Of a stretch of 64,000 bases of DNA, positions 42,041-53,021 are shown in pieces. The notes beneath the pieces are model-generated. The model made no database searches. It was given only the letters and a program-made list of their open reading frames with translations, and had not been told where the DNA came from. The position numbers and the translations under genes are program-made. Positions within the stretch are counted from its first letter, which is position 1. Each line of letters begins with the position of its first letter. This DNA comes from an uncultured Cetobacterium sp. Its GTDB lineage: Bacteria > Fusobacteriota > Fusobacteriia > Fusobacteriales > Fusobacteriaceae. Where the stretch lies: NCBI RefSeq assembly GCF_947072685.1, contig NZ_CAMTIK010000006.1:50963-114962 (forward strand). Direction: 5' to 3'.

Positions 42041-44206
42041 ATGGATATGCTCTTTAAAAGAATTGCTAAAGAAATGGGTGTTAGAGTAGAACAAGTATCA
42101 AATACGATAAAACTCTTAGATGAGGGTTCAACAGTACCATTTATAGCAAGATACAGAAAAGAAGTTACTGAAAATTTAGATGAAACAAACATTTTAAAAA
42201 TATCAGAGATGATAAATTATTTGAGAAATTTAGAGATTAGAAAAGAAGAGGTTATCAGGTTAATAGGGGAGCAAGATAAATTAACTGAAGAGCTTCAAAA
42301 ACAAATTTTAGCTGCTGAAAAACTTCAAGTGGTTGAAGATTTATATTTTCCATACAAAAAGAAAAGAAAAACAAAAGCTGATGTGGCTAAGGAACAGGGA
42401 TTAGAGCCATTAGCTGAAAAAATTTATCAATTGAAGAGTATAGATGAGTTAGAAAAAGAGGCAGAAAATTTTTTAACCGAAGAGGTAGAAAATATTGGAA
42501 AAGCTTTAGAAGGAGCAAGATTAATAGTTGCTCAAAACTTATCAGAAACTCCAGAGTATAGAGAAAGAATAAGAGAAGAGATGCTAAAAAAAGCTTCGAT
42601 TCAGTCTAAAAAAAGTAAAAAAGCGGAAGAGTTGGACCAGAAGTTAATATATAAAGATTATTATGAATATATAGAGCCAATATCAAAAGCGCTTTCTCAT
42701 AGAATTTTAGCTTTAAATAGAGGAGAAAATGAAGGGATATTATTAGTCTCATTAATTTTTCAAGAGTTAGATAGAGAAAATATTGAAAGATATCTTTTGA
42801 AGGAATTTAATAATAAAGAGCTTAAGGCAATACATGCTGAAATTATTAAAGACTCTTTAGACCGATTGATTTTACCTTCTATTGAAAGAGAAGTTAGAAA
42901 TATTTTGACAGAAAAATCTGAGGATGAAGCTATAGTGATTTTTAAAGAGAATTTAAAAAATCTATTGATGCAGCCACCTCTAGATGAAAAAAATATACTC
43001 GCTTTGGATCCTGGATATAGAACAGGTTGTAAAGTTGCAGTTATAGATAAAAATGGATTTTTTAGAGAAAATACAGTTTTTTATCTAGTGAAAGCTATGC
43101 ATCACGAGAATCAATTGAAGGATGCAGAAAAAAAGATGGTTGATTTAATAGAAAGATATTCTGTGGATATAGTTGTTATTGGGAATGGAACAGCATCTAG
43201 AGAGACGGAAAGCTTTGTAGCTGATGTGTTAAAAAAAGTAAAAAAAGATGTGAAATATATTATTGGTAATGAAGCAGGAGCTTCAATCTATTCAGCATCT
43301 AAAATAGCGGTGGAGGAGTTTCCAGAGTTAGATGTAACTGTAAGAGGAGCTATCTCTATTGGAAGAAGAATCCAAGACCCACTTGCTGAGTTGGTAAAAA
43401 TAGATCCTAAATCGATTGGTGTTGGAATGTATCAACATGATGTGAATCAAAAAAGATTGGATCAATCTTTAGCTGAGGTAATAGAACTTGTTGTAAATAG
43501 TGTTGGAGTAAATCTTAACACAGCTTCTTGGGCATTACTCTCTTATGTATCAGGGATTAAAAAGACTGTCGCAAAGAATATTGTAGAATACAGAAAAGAG
43601 AATGGGAATTTTAAAAATAGAAAAGAACTTTTAAAAATTAAAGGTTTAGGTGCAAAAGCATATGAGCAAATGGCTGGATTTTTGATAATATTGGATGGAG
43701 AAAACACATTGGATAATACAACAATTCATCCGGAGTCTTATAAAATAGCTGAACAAGTTTTAAAATCAGTAGGACTTTCTTTAAAAAGTTATGAACATGA
43801 TTTGAAAGGCTCAAAAGACATTTTGAAAAGTTTTAATCCAGATAAATTTTCTTATGAAAATGGATTCGGAACTGAAACAGTTAAAGATATCTATGAATCT
43901 TTAATAAAGGAGAGGCGTGATCCAAGAGAAAGTATTCAAAAGCCTCTTTTAAAATCAGATATATTAAATATAGAAAATCTTCAGCCAGGAATGGAATTGG
44001 AGGGGACAGTAAGAAATGTTATTAAGTTTGGAGCTTTTATAGATATAGGCTTAAAAAATGACGCTTTACTTCATATTTCTGAAATTTCAGATAAATTTAT
44101 TGATGATCCTAGTAAGGTACTTTCTGTTGGACAGATAATAAAAGTAAAAATAAAGGATATCGATAAAGAGAGGGAAAGAGTAGGACTAACTAAAAAGGGG
44201 CTTTAG
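42041..44206 (+). CDS. tex: Tex family RNA-binding transcription accessory protein
   Basis: Tex, 721 residues. N-terminal Tex domain with LLDEGSTVPFIARYRKEVTENLDE and DLYFPYKKKRKTKADVAKEQGLEPLA, a YqgF-like RNase H fold (ILALDPGYRTGCKVAVID), helix-hairpin-helix repeats (SVGVNLNTASWALLSYVSGI, LLKIKGLGAKAYEQMAGFL) and a C-terminal S1 RNA-binding domain (GMELEGTVRNVIKFGAFIDIGLKNDALLHISEIS). Length is slightly short of the E. coli protein but all domains are present. Role in transcription or toxin-gene expression is known only for a few species. Confidence 0.95.
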   Translation: MDMLFKRIAKEMGVRVEQVSNTIKLLDEGSTVPFIARYRKEVTENLDETNILKISEMINYLRNLEIRKEEVIRLIGEQDKLTEELQKQILAAEKLQVVEDLYFPYKKKRKTKADVAKEQGLEPLAEKIYQLKSIDELEKEAENFLTEEVENIGKALEGARLIVAQNLSETPEYRERIREEMLKKASIQSKKSKKAEELDQKLIYKDYYEYIEPISKALSHRILALNRGENEGILLVSLIFQELDRENIERYLLKEFNNKELKAIHAEIIKDSLDRLILPSIEREVRNILTEKSEDEAIVIFKENLKNLLMQPPLDEKNILALDPGYRTGCKVAVIDKNGFFRENTVFYLVKAMHHENQLKDAEKKMVDLIERYSVDIVVIGNGTASRETESFVADVLKKVKKDVKYIIGNEAGASIYSASKIAVEEFPELDVTVRGAISIGRRIQDPLAELVKIDPKSIGVGMYQHDVNQKRLDQSLAEVIELVVNSVGVNLNTASWALLSYVSGIKKTVAKNIVEYRKENGNFKNRKELLKIKGLGAKAYEQMAGFLIILDGENTLDNTTIHPESYKIAEQVLKSVGLSLKSYEHDLKGSKDILKSFNPDKFSYENGFGTETVKDIYESLIKERRDPRESIQKPLLKSDILNIENLQPGMELEGTVRNVIKFGAFIDIGLKNDALLHISEISDKFIDDPSKVLSVGQIIKVKIKDIDKERERVGLTKKGL

Positions 44207-44209
44207 AGG

Positions 44210-46549
44210 ATGAGAATAAGAAAGGATTCATTGTTAGTAAAAATAATTTTTTACAATGATATAGCAATATTTTTGACCTCAATTTTAATTGCAATGGTTG
44301 TGATAATAACCTCTTTTCAAGATATGGAACAAAGAATAGAAGATACTACAAGAAATAAGCTTAATTTATTAATAGGGAACTATAAATCGTATTTTGGTGA
44401 GATTAGAAATGACGTTTATAAAGAGATAGGCAAACACAGAATTAGTGATGGAAATCAAAAAGTAGCCGAAACGTTAAAATATAATCTATTAAAAGATGAT
44501 TTCAAAAACTATTATAATGCTGTAGTTAGTATTCTCTCTTCAGATGGACTTCTTTTAGGTGAATATGGAAATGAAGGAGATTTAGGGACATTAACGGGAG
44601 AAAATATTCATATACTTTTAGAAAATGCTAAGAAAAAAGAGTTTGAACAAACGGGGTATTACTTGGCAGATATTAAAGGTAGAATATACTCTAGAATTGT
44701 AATACCGTATGGTAACGAGAGTACCACATATTATGTGGTGGTGTCTACTCCTATAAATGAAGATTTTTTAAAATCTTTAAAAGAGGGACTGGATTTGACA
44801 TCAAAAGATAAAATTTTATTTTTATTAAATAACTCAGCAGAAAAAGAGATACATGCTAAAAGTTTTTTTTCACCTAAAACATACAAAGAGATAAGTAAGA
44901 AAGATTATAGAAATTATTATTTGAACAAAAAAATTGGAGGATTATCATATTATTTAGGAGTTTATAATTTAATAGGTTATAATGATAATTATTTGGGAAG
45001 TTTTATCATAGCTTTATCAAAAGAAAAAGTTACTGAAGAAAAATTGATGACATCAATATATATTGGGATTTTAGTTCTTTTTATAATGATTTTAAGCTCA
45101 ACAATTTCAAATAAAGTTTTTAGAAAACTACTACTACCTCTTAGTGAGATCGCTGATTTAGCTGATCAGATTTCCAATGGAGAAAAAGTTGATGAGATAA
45201 AAATAGCAGGTCAAGGAGAGGTGAGGACTTTACTGGTATCTTTTAAAGAGATGGTAGAAAAACTTAATATAGCTCAAGAGGATCTGACAATTCAAAATAA
45301 AGAGTTAGTAAGAAACATTGAAAGAATTGAAGCAATCGACAAACTTTTAATGGGAATAAATATAGAAAAAGATACGCTTGAAACAATAAAAAAATTAGTT
45401 TCAGGATTCACATCAGAAGTTGGGTTGGGTTACAGTCGAGCGATGTACTTTAGATATAGTCGTGAAAATGATTATCTAATAGGAGAGGAAATTTCTATAA
45501 ATAGAACTTTAAGTGAAGATAGTAAAAAAGGATTTAAATTTCAAGTTAAAAATTTAAAAGAGTTAGTGCTATTTACAAAAGTCCCGATAAATGACGAGAA
45601 TCTTTTAGCGAGATCTTTTAAAGAACAAAAGATTATATATAAAAATGATACAGGGTATAAATATGATTTAGGAAATGATCTTTTAAAAGCGATAGGACTT
45701 AAAAACTTTTTTATTTTTCCAATACATGGAGCAGGTAAGTTTTCAGGGGTTATTGTTGTAGATAATTATACGAAAGATATAAGAATAAATCAAGAAGAGT
45801 TGGAGCTTTTAAATTTGTTAGCTATAAACTTTTCAATAGGAATAAATAATAAAGAAACAACAGTGGATACTCTAGAAAGTCAAAGGGTTTTAACAATTGA
45901 AAAATTAGCTACAAGATTTTTAAGAATTAGAGGAGAAGTTGTTGAAAAATTATTAAAATGTATAGATTCTGAAAATCCGGGTGAAAGAATAATTGATGAG
46001 TTATCTGAAATAAAACCGTATTTAATTAGGATAAAAGAGGATAATGAGTCACTAAAAATTTATTCTGAGCAAAAAGATGGGAAGAAAGAAAGACTTTGTT
46101 TAGATAAACTTATTAACGAAATAATAGAAAGCCATAAGAAGAAATTTAGAGGTGAAAATATATCAATTTCATTTTTTAGTGCTACTAATGGAACGATTAT
46201 AGGCGATAAGGAAAAATTTGAAAAGGTTGTAAATGAACTCTTAGAGAACTCGTACAACGCTCTTTTAAAAAGAAGTCACAACCGAAGAATAAATGTGATT
46301 CTTTCTAAGAGAAAGATCAATGAAAAAATTGAATTAAAAATAATTGATAATGGAATAGGGATGTCGGCTAAGCAGTTAGAAGATATATACGAACCATTTA
46401 TCAGCTATCAACCTCAAACTTTAGGATTAGGTTTATTTTTTATCCATAAAATTATAAAGGATCATGGAGGAGTAATAAAACATTTTTCTGAAGAGGGGAA
46501 AAGTACAGAAGTAAAAATAACTTTAAATGCATATAAGGAGGAAGTCTAA
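44210..46549 (+). CDS. Membrane sensor histidine-kinase-like protein lacking an obvious phospho-acceptor histidine
   Basis: 779 residues. A first membrane helix (about 10-35) and a second (about 281-300) bracket a 245-residue extracytoplasmic sensor region. A HAMP-like linker ([24 protein letters not shown]) and a coiled coil follow, then a GAF-like domain (about 370-545) and a HATPase_c domain with N box [14 protein letters not shown]1 box [22 protein letters not shown] and G2 box [17 protein letters not shown]. The dimerization stretch between GAF and ATPase ([22 protein letters not shown] 45872-45960) has no histidine where AHE is usual. No response regulator is adjacent. Its stop overlaps the ileS ATG by one base, so it is coupled to ileS translation. 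Confidence 0.8.
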   Translation: MRIRKDSLLVKIIFYNDIAIFLTSILIAMVVIITSFQDMEQRIEDTTRNKLNLLIGNYKSYFGEIRNDVYKEIGKHRISDGNQKVAETLKYNLLKDDFKNYYNAVVSILSSDGLLLGEYGNEGDLGTLTGENIHILLENAKKKEFEQTGYYLADIKGRIYSRIVIPYGNESTTYYVVVSTPINEDFLKSLKEGLDLTSKDKILFLLNNSAEKEIHAKSFFSPKTYKEISKKDYRNYYLNKKIGGLSYYLGVYNLIGYNDNYLGSFIIALSKEKVTEEKLMTSIYIGILVLFIMILSSTISNKVFRKLLLPLSEIADLADQISNGEKVDEIKIAGQGEVRTLLVSFKEMVEKLNIAQEDLTIQNKELVRNIERIEAIDKLLMGINIEKDTLETIKKLVSGFTSEVGLGYSRAMYFRYSRENDYLIGEEISINRTLSEDSKKGFKFQVKNLKELVLFTKVPINDENLLARSFKEQKIIYKNDTGYKYDLGNDLLKAIGLKNFFIFPIHGAGKFSGVIVVDNYTKDIRINQEELELLNLLAINFSIGINNKETTVDTLESQRVLTIEKLATRFLRIRGEVVEKLLKCIDSENPGERIIDELSEIKPYLIRIKEDNESLKIYSEQKDGKKERLCLDKLINEIIESHKKKFRGENISISFFSATNGTIIGDKEKFEKVVNELLENSYNALLKRSHNRRINVILSKRKINEKIELKIIDNGIGMSAKQLEDIYEPFISYQPQTLGLGLFFIHKIIKDHGGVIKHFSEEGKSTEVKITLNAYKEEV

Positions 46550-49344
46550 TGGAAGAAAGAGATTATGGGAAAACGTTGAACCTTCCGAAAACAAGTTTCC
46601 AGATGAGAGCAAACTTACCAACGAAGGAACCAAACATTTTAAAAAAATGGAATGATGAGAAAATTTATGAAAGAGGCCTAGAAAAGGGGGACAAGACATT
46701 TGTGCTTCATGATGGACCACCATACGCAAACGGTGGGATACATATAGGCCATGCTTTAAATAAAATTTTAAAGGATATTATTTTAAAGTATAAGAGATTA
46801 TCAGGGTATAAAGTTCCGTACATTCCTGGATGGGATACTCATGGATTACCAATTGAATTAAAAGTAAGTGAAGAGTTAGGATCGAAAATGAAGGAGATGT
46901 CAGCGCTTGAAATAAGAGAAAAGTGTGCGGCATATGCTAAAAAATGGGTACAAGTTCAAAAAGAAGGATTCCAAAGATTGGGAATTTTAGGTGAGTGGGA
47001 TAATCCATACTTAACACTAAATCCAGAGTATGAGGCAAAACAATTAGAGGTATTTGGAGAGCTTTATGAAAATGGGTACGTATTTAAAGGTCTAAAGCCA
47101 ATTTACTGGTCACCAGTAACAGAAACAGCTCTTGCTGAAGCGGAGATAGAATATAAAAATCACATATCTCCTTCAATATATGTAAGAATGGAAGCTAATA
47201 AAGATATAATGGATAAGTTAGGAATGACGGAAACACTATATCTAGTTATTTGGACAACAACTCCTTGGACACTTCCAGCAAATACTGGTATATGTTTAAA
47301 TGGTGAATTTGAATATGGAGTTTATTCAACAGAAAAAGGGAATTTAATATTAGCTAAAGTTTTAGCAGACAAAGCATTTGCAGATATGGGTATTGAAAAT
47401 GTTGAGTTGATAAAAGAGTTTGTAGGGTCAGATTTAGAAAATTTAACTTACAAACATCCATTCTTAGATAGAACTGGAAGAGTAGTTTTAGGAACTCATG
47501 TAACTGCAGAGGCAGGAACTGGAGTGGTTCATACAGCTCCTGGACATGGTCAAGATGACTATGTTGTTGGAGTGAGATACGGTCTTCCAATAGTTTCGCC
47601 AGTAAACAACAAGGGAGTTTTAACAGAGGAAGCAGGGCAATTTGCAGGTTTATTTTATAAGAAGGCAAATAAAGTTATTGCTGAACATCTAAAAGAAACA
47701 GGACATCTATTAAGTTATAAAGAGTTTGAGCACTCTTATCCACATGATTGGAGATCAAAAACTCCAGTTATATTCAGAGCGACTGAGCAGTGGTTTATAA
47801 GATGTGAAGGTTCTGATTTAAGAGAAAAAGCTTTAAAATCATTAGATGATGTTAAGTTTGTTCCAGAGTGGGGAAAAAATAGAATAGGATCTATGTTAGA
47901 GACAAGACCTGACTGGTGTATCTCAAGACAAAGAACATGGGGTGTACCAATTCCAGTGTTCTATAATGAAGTGACAGGAAAAGAGATATTTGAAAGAGAA
48001 ATTTTAAATAAAGTTATTGAAAGAGTTAAAGAAGAGGGCTCTGGAGCTTGGGTTAAATACTCAGCGGAAGAGTTAATCGGAGAGGAACTTTTAGAAAAAT
48101 ATAACTTAAAAGGATTAGAGTTAAGAAAAGAAACAAATATAATGGATGTATGGTTTGATTCAGGGGTTTCTCATAGATCAGTTCTTGAAACAAGAGAAGG
48201 ACTTCATAGACCAGCAGATCTGTATCTAGAAGGTTCGGATCAGCACAGAGGATGGTTCCAAACATCATTGTTAACATCTATTGGATCTACAGGAGATGCA
48301 CCTTTTAAAATGCTATTAACACATGGATTCGTAAATGATGGAGAGGGAAAAAAGATGTCAAAATCTGTTGGGAACGTTGTAGCCCCTCAAGATATAATAA
48401 AAGTTTACGGAGCAGATATTTTAAGACTTTGGTGTGCGTCGGTTGATTATAGCGAAGATGTAAAAATATCAGACAACATATTAAAGCAAATGGCAGAAGC
48501 TTATAGAAGAGTAAGAAATACAGCTAGATATATTTTAGGAAATTCTTCTGATTTCAATCCAGCAACAGATGCTGTAGCTTATGAAGATCTAATGGAAATT
48601 GACAAATGGGCATTAAATAAGTTAGAGAGACTAAAAAGAACAGTGACTGAGTCATATGAAAAATATGAGTTCTATAATCTTTTCCAAGAAATACATTATT
48701 TTGCAGGAATAGATATGTCTGCATTCTATTTAGATATAATTAAAGATAGATTATACGCTGAAAAAGCTGATTCAAAAGAAAGAAGAGCAGCTCAAACAGT
48801 GATGTCAGAAATCTTAGTGACATTAACAAAAATGGTAACACCTATTCTATCATTTACAGCTGAAGAGATTTGGGATACATTACCAGAAAGCTTAAAAGAT
48901 TCAGAATCAGTTCTTTTAACAGATTGGTATGAGAATAATGATGAATATTTAAGAAATGACTTAGATACTAAGTGGGAAGAGATTGGAAAAATCAGAAAAG
49001 AGATAAATAAAGTTCTAGAGCTAGCAAGACAAGGGGAGAACAAAATAATTGGTAACTCTTTAGATGCTAAAGTAATTTTAAATACAAATGATGAAACACT
49101 TAATAAATTCTTAGTAGAGAATAGAAATCTTTTAGAAGAGGCCTTTATAGTATCACAACTAGAGGTTGTTCAATCAAAAGATGAAACATTTATTAAAGGT
49201 GAAGAACAAGAAGCTTTATATATAAAAGTAGAACATGCAGATGGAGAAAAGTGTGAAAGATGTTGGAAATATTCAACTGAATTAGGAAGTAATGAAGAAC
49301 ATCCAACAGTTTGTCCTAGATGTACATCGGCACTTATTGATTAA
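46549..49344 (+). CDS. ileS: Isoleucine--tRNA ligase
   Basis: IleRS, 931 residues, class I. HIGH motif in [26 protein letters not shown] in [17 protein letters not shown], the editing CP1 domain with [12 protein letters not shown] and [15 protein letters not shown], and a C-terminal zinc site CERCW...CPRC. This is the bacterial type (about 930 residues). ATG 46549 follows AAGGAGG and overlaps the upstream stop codon. Followed 19 bases later by lspA, an order found in many bacteria. Confidence 0.97.
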   Translation: MEERDYGKTLNLPKTSFQMRANLPTKEPNILKKWNDEKIYERGLEKGDKTFVLHDGPPYANGGIHIGHALNKILKDIILKYKRLSGYKVPYIPGWDTHGLPIELKVSEELGSKMKEMSALEIREKCAAYAKKWVQVQKEGFQRLGILGEWDNPYLTLNPEYEAKQLEVFGELYENGYVFKGLKPIYWSPVTETALAEAEIEYKNHISPSIYVRMEANKDIMDKLGMTETLYLVIWTTTPWTLPANTGICLNGEFEYGVYSTEKGNLILAKVLADKAFADMGIENVELIKEFVGSDLENLTYKHPFLDRTGRVVLGTHVTAEAGTGVVHTAPGHGQDDYVVGVRYGLPIVSPVNNKGVLTEEAGQFAGLFYKKANKVIAEHLKETGHLLSYKEFEHSYPHDWRSKTPVIFRATEQWFIRCEGSDLREKALKSLDDVKFVPEWGKNRIGSMLETRPDWCISRQRTWGVPIPVFYNEVTGKEIFEREILNKVIERVKEEGSGAWVKYSAEELIGEELLEKYNLKGLELRKETNIMDVWFDSGVSHRSVLETREGLHRPADLYLEGSDQHRGWFQTSLLTSIGSTGDAPFKMLLTHGFVNDGEGKKMSKSVGNVVAPQDIIKVYGADILRLWCASVDYSEDVKISDNILKQMAEAYRRVRNTARYILGNSSDFNPATDAVAYEDLMEIDKWALNKLERLKRTVTESYEKYEFYNLFQEIHYFAGIDMSAFYLDIIKDRLYAEKADSKERRAAQTVMSEILVTLTKMVTPILSFTAEEIWDTLPESLKDSESVLLTDWYENNDEYLRNDLDTKWEEIGKIRKEINKVLELARQGENKIIGNSLDAKVILNTNDETLNKFLVENRNLLEEAFIVSQLEVVQSKDETFIKGEEQEALYIKVEHADGEKCERCWKYSTELGSNEEHPTVCPRCTSALID

Positions 49345-49363
49345 TTATATGGAGAGGTGAACT

Positions 49364-49822
49364 GTGTTATACGTAGCAATGATAATTATATTGGTATTTC
49401 TAGATCAACTTTCAAAATATAAGGTAGATAATTGGTTGGTAGAAGGAGAAACTTACCCATTAATTGGGGAGTTTTTCCATCTAACATATGTAAAAAATAG
49501 AGGGATTGCTTTTGGAATGTTTCAAGGTAAGCTAGATATTATATCTATTTTAACTATAGCGGTCATTATAGGAGTTGCCATATATTTTTATAAAAACAGA
49601 AAGATATTATCTTCTTTAGAAAAATTAGGATACTCATTCATATTAGGTGGTGCGGTAGGAAATATTATAGATAGAGTTTATAGAGGGTTCGTTATAGATA
49701 TGATTGATTTTAGAGGAATTTGGATCTTTGTATTTAATTTAGCGGATGTTTGGATCAATATAGGAGTTATTCTGATAATACTAGATAGTTTATTGGATAG
49801 TAAAAGGAAAAAGAAAAATTAG
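49364..49822 (+). CDS. lspA: Lipoprotein signal peptidase (SPase II)
   Basis: LspA, 152 residues with four membrane helices. Catalytic aspartate motifs are visible: [22 protein letters not shown] and [13 protein letters not shown], plus the N-terminal [13 protein letters not shown] and the [11 protein letters not shown] loop. It cleaves prolipoproteins at the lipobox. GTG start 49364 follows GGAGAGG. Between ileS and glyQ in a continuous operon. Confidence 0.96.
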   Translation: MLYVAMIIILVFLDQLSKYKVDNWLVEGETYPLIGEFFHLTYVKNRGIAFGMFQGKLDIISILTIAVIIGVAIYFYKNRKILSSLEKLGYSFILGGAVGNIIDRVYRGFVIDMIDFRGIWIFVFNLADVWINIGVILIILDSLLDSKRKKKN

Positions 49823-49833
49823 GAGGAAGTAAA

Positions 49834-50706
49834 ATGACATTTCAAGAGATGATATTTGCTCTTCAACAGTATTGGAGTTCAAAAGGGTGTATCATTGGAA
49901 ACCCATACGATATAGAGACAGGAGCAGGAACATTTAATCCAAATACATTTTTGATGTCTTTAGGACCAGAGCCATGGAATGTAGCTTATGTAGAGCCTTC
50001 AAGAAGACCAAAAGATGGAAGATATGGAGAAAATCCAAATAGAGTTTATCAACACCACCAGTTTCAGGTAATAATGAAACCGTCACCAGACAATATACAA
50101 GAGCTATATCTTGAGTCTTTAAGAGTTTTAGGAATAGATCCTTTAAAGCATGATATACGTTTTGTTGAAGATGATTGGGAATCACCAACGTTAGGAGCTT
50201 GGGGATTAGGATGGGAAGTATGGTTAGATGGAATGGAAGTGACTCAATTTACATATTTCCAACAAGTTGGAGGATTAGAACTGGAAGTTATTCCTGTGGA
50301 AATAACTTATGGATTAGAAAGATTGGCTCTTTATATTCAAAACAAAGAGAACGTTTATGATTTAGAGTGGGCTCCAGGAATAAAATATGGAGATATGAGA
50401 TACCAGTATGAATATGAAAATTCAAAATATTCTTTTGAAGTAGCAGATTTAGAAAGCCATTTTAGATGGTTTGATGACTATGAAAAGGAAGCGGACAGGG
50501 CTTTAAATGAAAATTTGGTTATGCCAGCTTATGATTATGTTTTAAAATGTTCTCACGTATTCAACGTTCTTGACTCAAGAGGGGCAATTTCTACAACAGA
50601 GAGAATGGCATATATCTTAAGAGTTAGAAACCTAGCAAAAAGATGTGCAGAAGTATTTGTACAAAACAGAAAAGAACTAGGATATCCTTTGCTAAAAAAG
50701 AAGTAA
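49834..50706 (+). CDS. glyQ: Glycine--tRNA ligase alpha subunit
   Basis: 290 residues: [64 protein letters not shown] and [34 protein letters not shown] are the diagnostic sequence of the catalytic alpha chain of the alpha2beta2 bacterial GlyRS. ATG 49834 follows TAGGAGG. Pairs with glyS 25 bases downstream. Confidence 0.97.
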   Translation: MTFQEMIFALQQYWSSKGCIIGNPYDIETGAGTFNPNTFLMSLGPEPWNVAYVEPSRRPKDGRYGENPNRVYQHHQFQVIMKPSPDNIQELYLESLRVLGIDPLKHDIRFVEDDWESPTLGAWGLGWEVWLDGMEVTQFTYFQQVGGLELEVIPVEITYGLERLALYIQNKENVYDLEWAPGIKYGDMRYQYEYENSKYSFEVADLESHFRWFDDYEKEADRALNENLVMPAYDYVLKCSHVFNVLDSRGAISTTERMAYILRVRNLAKRCAEVFVQNRKELGYPLLKKK

Positions 50707-50731
50707 AGGGAAGAAAGAGGAGGAATAGAAA

Positions 50732-52807
50732 GTGAGATTACTTTTTGAAATAGGGATGGAAGAACTGCCTGCAAGATTCCTTGTTCAAACTCTAAAAGAG
50801 ATGAAGGGAAATTTAGAAGGTAAGTTAGAAAATAAAAGACTAAAATTTGAAGAAATAAAAACTTTTGGAACGCCAAGAAGACTAGTTATTCTAGTTGAAG
50901 GATTGTCAGAAACACAAGAGGATTTAGATATATTAAACATGGGACCTGCAAAGCAAGTAGCTTTTGGAGAAAATGGAGAAATTTCTAGAGCAGGATTAGG
51001 TTTTGCCAAATCACAAGGTGTTGAAGCTACGGATTTAGAATTAATAGAAACTCCAAAAGGAGAGTATATAGCTGTAAGAAAATTCTTAAAAGGCGAGAAA
51101 ACAAAAACTCTTTTATCCGATCTTTTAAAAGAGTTAGTTTTAGAAATAAATTTCCAAAGATCAATGAAATGGGGAGAGAAAAAATTAAGATTTGCTAGAC
51201 CTATCCAATGGTTTCTAGCTCTTGTTGATTCAGAAGTTGTGAACTTTGAAATTGAAGGAATTAAAAGTGGAAAATCATCTAGAGGACATAGATTCTTTGG
51301 ATCAAACTTTGAAGTTAATTCAATAGATGAGTACTTTGAAAAAATAAAAGAAAATAATGTGATAATAGGGATTGAAGATAGAAAAACATTGATAAAAAAA
51401 CTTATTGAGGAAAAATGTCAGGAGCCAAATGAAAGAGTTTTAGTGGATGAAGAGTTACTAAATGAGGTAGCAAATCTTGTTGAATACCCTTATCCAATAG
51501 TTGGAAGCTTTAACTCTGATTTCTTAGAGGTTCCTCAAGATGTTTTAATAATATCAATGCAAGTTCATCAAAGATACTTTCCTATATTAGATATGGATGG
51601 GAAATTACTACCTAAGTTTGTTGTAATAAGAAATGGAGTGGAAGATTCTGACGATGTTAGAAAGGGAAATGAAAAAGTTCTATCAGCAAGATTAGCAGAT
51701 GCAAGATTTTTCTATCATGAAGACTTAAAAAAACCATTAGTTGAAAATGTTGAAAAATTAAAACAGGTTGTATTCCAAAAAGATCTAGGAACTATATATA
51801 ATAAGATTGAAAGAGCTCAAAAAGTTGCTGAATATCTTGTGGATGAGATTGGAATGAATACAAGAAAAGAAACAGTACTAAGAACATTGCTTCTAGCTAA
51901 AGCGGATTTAGTATCTAATATGATTGGAGAGAAGGAATTTACTAAACTTCAAGGATTTATGGGTGCGGATTATGCTTTAAAATCTGGAGAGTCAGAATTA
52001 GTTGTAAAAGGAATAGAGGAGCACTACTATCCAAGATATCAAGGGGATATTCTTCCTAAAGGTATAGAAGGAATTGTAGCGGGGATTTGTGATAGATTAG
52101 ATACTCTTTGCGGATGTTTTGGAGTTGGAATTATTCCAAGTGGTTCAAAAGACCCGTTTGCATTAAGAAGAGCAGCTTTAGGAATTGTAAATATTATTTT
52201 GGATTCAGAATTAAACATTTCAATAAAATCATTGGTTGAAAAATCTTTGCAAACTTTAGAAGAATCTGGAGTGTTAAAAAGACCAAAGGCTGAAGTTGTA
52301 GTTGAAATTATGGAATTCTTTAAACAAAGAGCACTAAATGTATTTACAGAGATGGGATATTCAAAAGATATCGTTTCAGCTGTAGTAGATAAGAATTATG
52401 ATAATTTAGTGGATACACTTCTTAGAATAAAAGCGGTGGATGAGTTTACAAAGATGGACAGTTTTAATAATTTAGTTTCTTTAATGAAAAGAGTTGGAAA
52501 TATCTCTAAAGGATTTACAGGAGTTATAATAAATCCAAACTTATTAAAAGAAGAGGTTGAAAAAGATTTATTTAAAAAATCTCAAGAAGTATCTAAAGAT
52601 GTTGAACTTAAATTAGCGGAAAAAGATTATATAGGATATCTAAATGTGATTTTATCAACAGAAGATATAATAAATAGATATTTTGAAACTATAATGGTTA
52701 TGGATAAAGATGAAGAGATTAAAAATAATAGATTATCTCAACTTAATTACATAGCAACAATCTTTAATAAGATGGTTAATTTAACACTTATTGAAGAGAA
52801 AAAATAA
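50732..52807 (+). CDS. glyS: Glycine--tRNA ligase beta subunit
   Basis: 691 residues, the tRNA-binding and HD-containing beta chain of tetrameric GlyRS. Motifs: LLFEIGMEELPARFL at the start, TFGTPRRLVILVEGL, RSMKWGEKKLRFARPIQWFLAL, SMQVHQRYFPI, GSKDPFALRRAALGIV and the C-terminal anticodon-binding helices. GTG start 50732 follows AGAGGAGG. The metK riboswitch unit begins just after its stop. Confidence 0.97.
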   Translation: MRLLFEIGMEELPARFLVQTLKEMKGNLEGKLENKRLKFEEIKTFGTPRRLVILVEGLSETQEDLDILNMGPAKQVAFGENGEISRAGLGFAKSQGVEATDLELIETPKGEYIAVRKFLKGEKTKTLLSDLLKELVLEINFQRSMKWGEKKLRFARPIQWFLALVDSEVVNFEIEGIKSGKSSRGHRFFGSNFEVNSIDEYFEKIKENNVIIGIEDRKTLIKKLIEEKCQEPNERVLVDEELLNEVANLVEYPYPIVGSFNSDFLEVPQDVLIISMQVHQRYFPILDMDGKLLPKFVVIRNGVEDSDDVRKGNEKVLSARLADARFFYHEDLKKPLVENVEKLKQVVFQKDLGTIYNKIERAQKVAEYLVDEIGMNTRKETVLRTLLLAKADLVSNMIGEKEFTKLQGFMGADYALKSGESELVVKGIEEHYYPRYQGDILPKGIEGIVAGICDRLDTLCGCFGVGIIPSGSKDPFALRRAALGIVNIILDSELNISIKSLVEKSLQTLEESGVLKRPKAEVVVEIMEFFKQRALNVFTEMGYSKDIVSAVVDKNYDNLVDTLLRIKAVDEFTKMDSFNNLVSLMKRVGNISKGFTGVIINPNLLKEEVEKDLFKKSQEVSKDVELKLAEKDYIGYLNVILSTEDIINRYFETIMVMDKDEEIKNNRLSQLNYIATIFNKMVNLTLIEEKK

Positions 52808-52813
52808 AAAAGA

Positions 52814-52842
52814 TTGACATAATACTATTAAAATAGTATTAT
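52814..52842 (+). promoter_or_regulatory. metK promoter
   Basis: TTGACA (52814-52819), 17-base spacer, TATTAT (52837-52842), starting 7 bases after the glyS stop. The boxes are embedded in a perfect palindrome (52817-52844). Confidence 0.85.
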
Positions 52843-52844
52843 GT
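52817..52844. promoter_or_regulatory. 28-bp perfect palindrome across the metK promoter, candidate operator
   Basis: ACATAATACTATT (52817-52829) and AATAGTATTATGT (52832-52844) are exact inverted repeats separated by AA. The palindrome covers the end of the -35, all of the spacer and the -10 box, so a protein bound there would block RNA polymerase. It has no T run and lies before the transcription start, so it is not a terminator for metK. Confidence 0.6.
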
Positions 52845-52861
52845 GAATATAAAAAAACAAA

Positions 52862-52942
52862 TCATCAAGAGAGACTGAGGGACTGGCCCTATGAAGTTTC
52901 AGCAACCTACCGTATGGTGTGGTGCTAACTCCAGAAAGATGA
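52862..52942 (+). ncRNA. SAM-I riboswitch (S-box) aptamer of metK
   Basis: Classic S-box sequence. P1 strands TCATC (52862-52866) and GATGA (52938-52942), then AGAGAGACTGAGGGACTGGCCC, GAAGTTTCAGCAACC, and GTGGTGCTAACTCC in the right order. An antiterminator is visible: CCAGAAAGAT (52931-52940), which includes the 3' side of P1, can pair with ATCTTTCTGG (52967-52976), which is otherwise the terminator loop. SAM binding should stabilise P1, free the terminator and switch metK off. Confidence 0.97.
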
Positions 52943-52959
52943 CTAATAAAGAGCATTTA

Positions 52960-52992
52960 GCCTTTTATCTTTCTGGATAAAAGGCTTTTTTT
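52960..52992 (+). terminator. Riboswitch expression-platform terminator
   Basis: GCCTTTTAT (52960-52968) pairs with ATAAAAGGC (52977-52985) around CTTTCTGG, followed by seven T residues. It is mutually exclusive with the antiterminator described for the SAM-I aptamer. Confidence 0.95.
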
Positions 52993-53021
52993 ATCTCTTT
53001 TGATGGTACCAGGAGGAAAAA

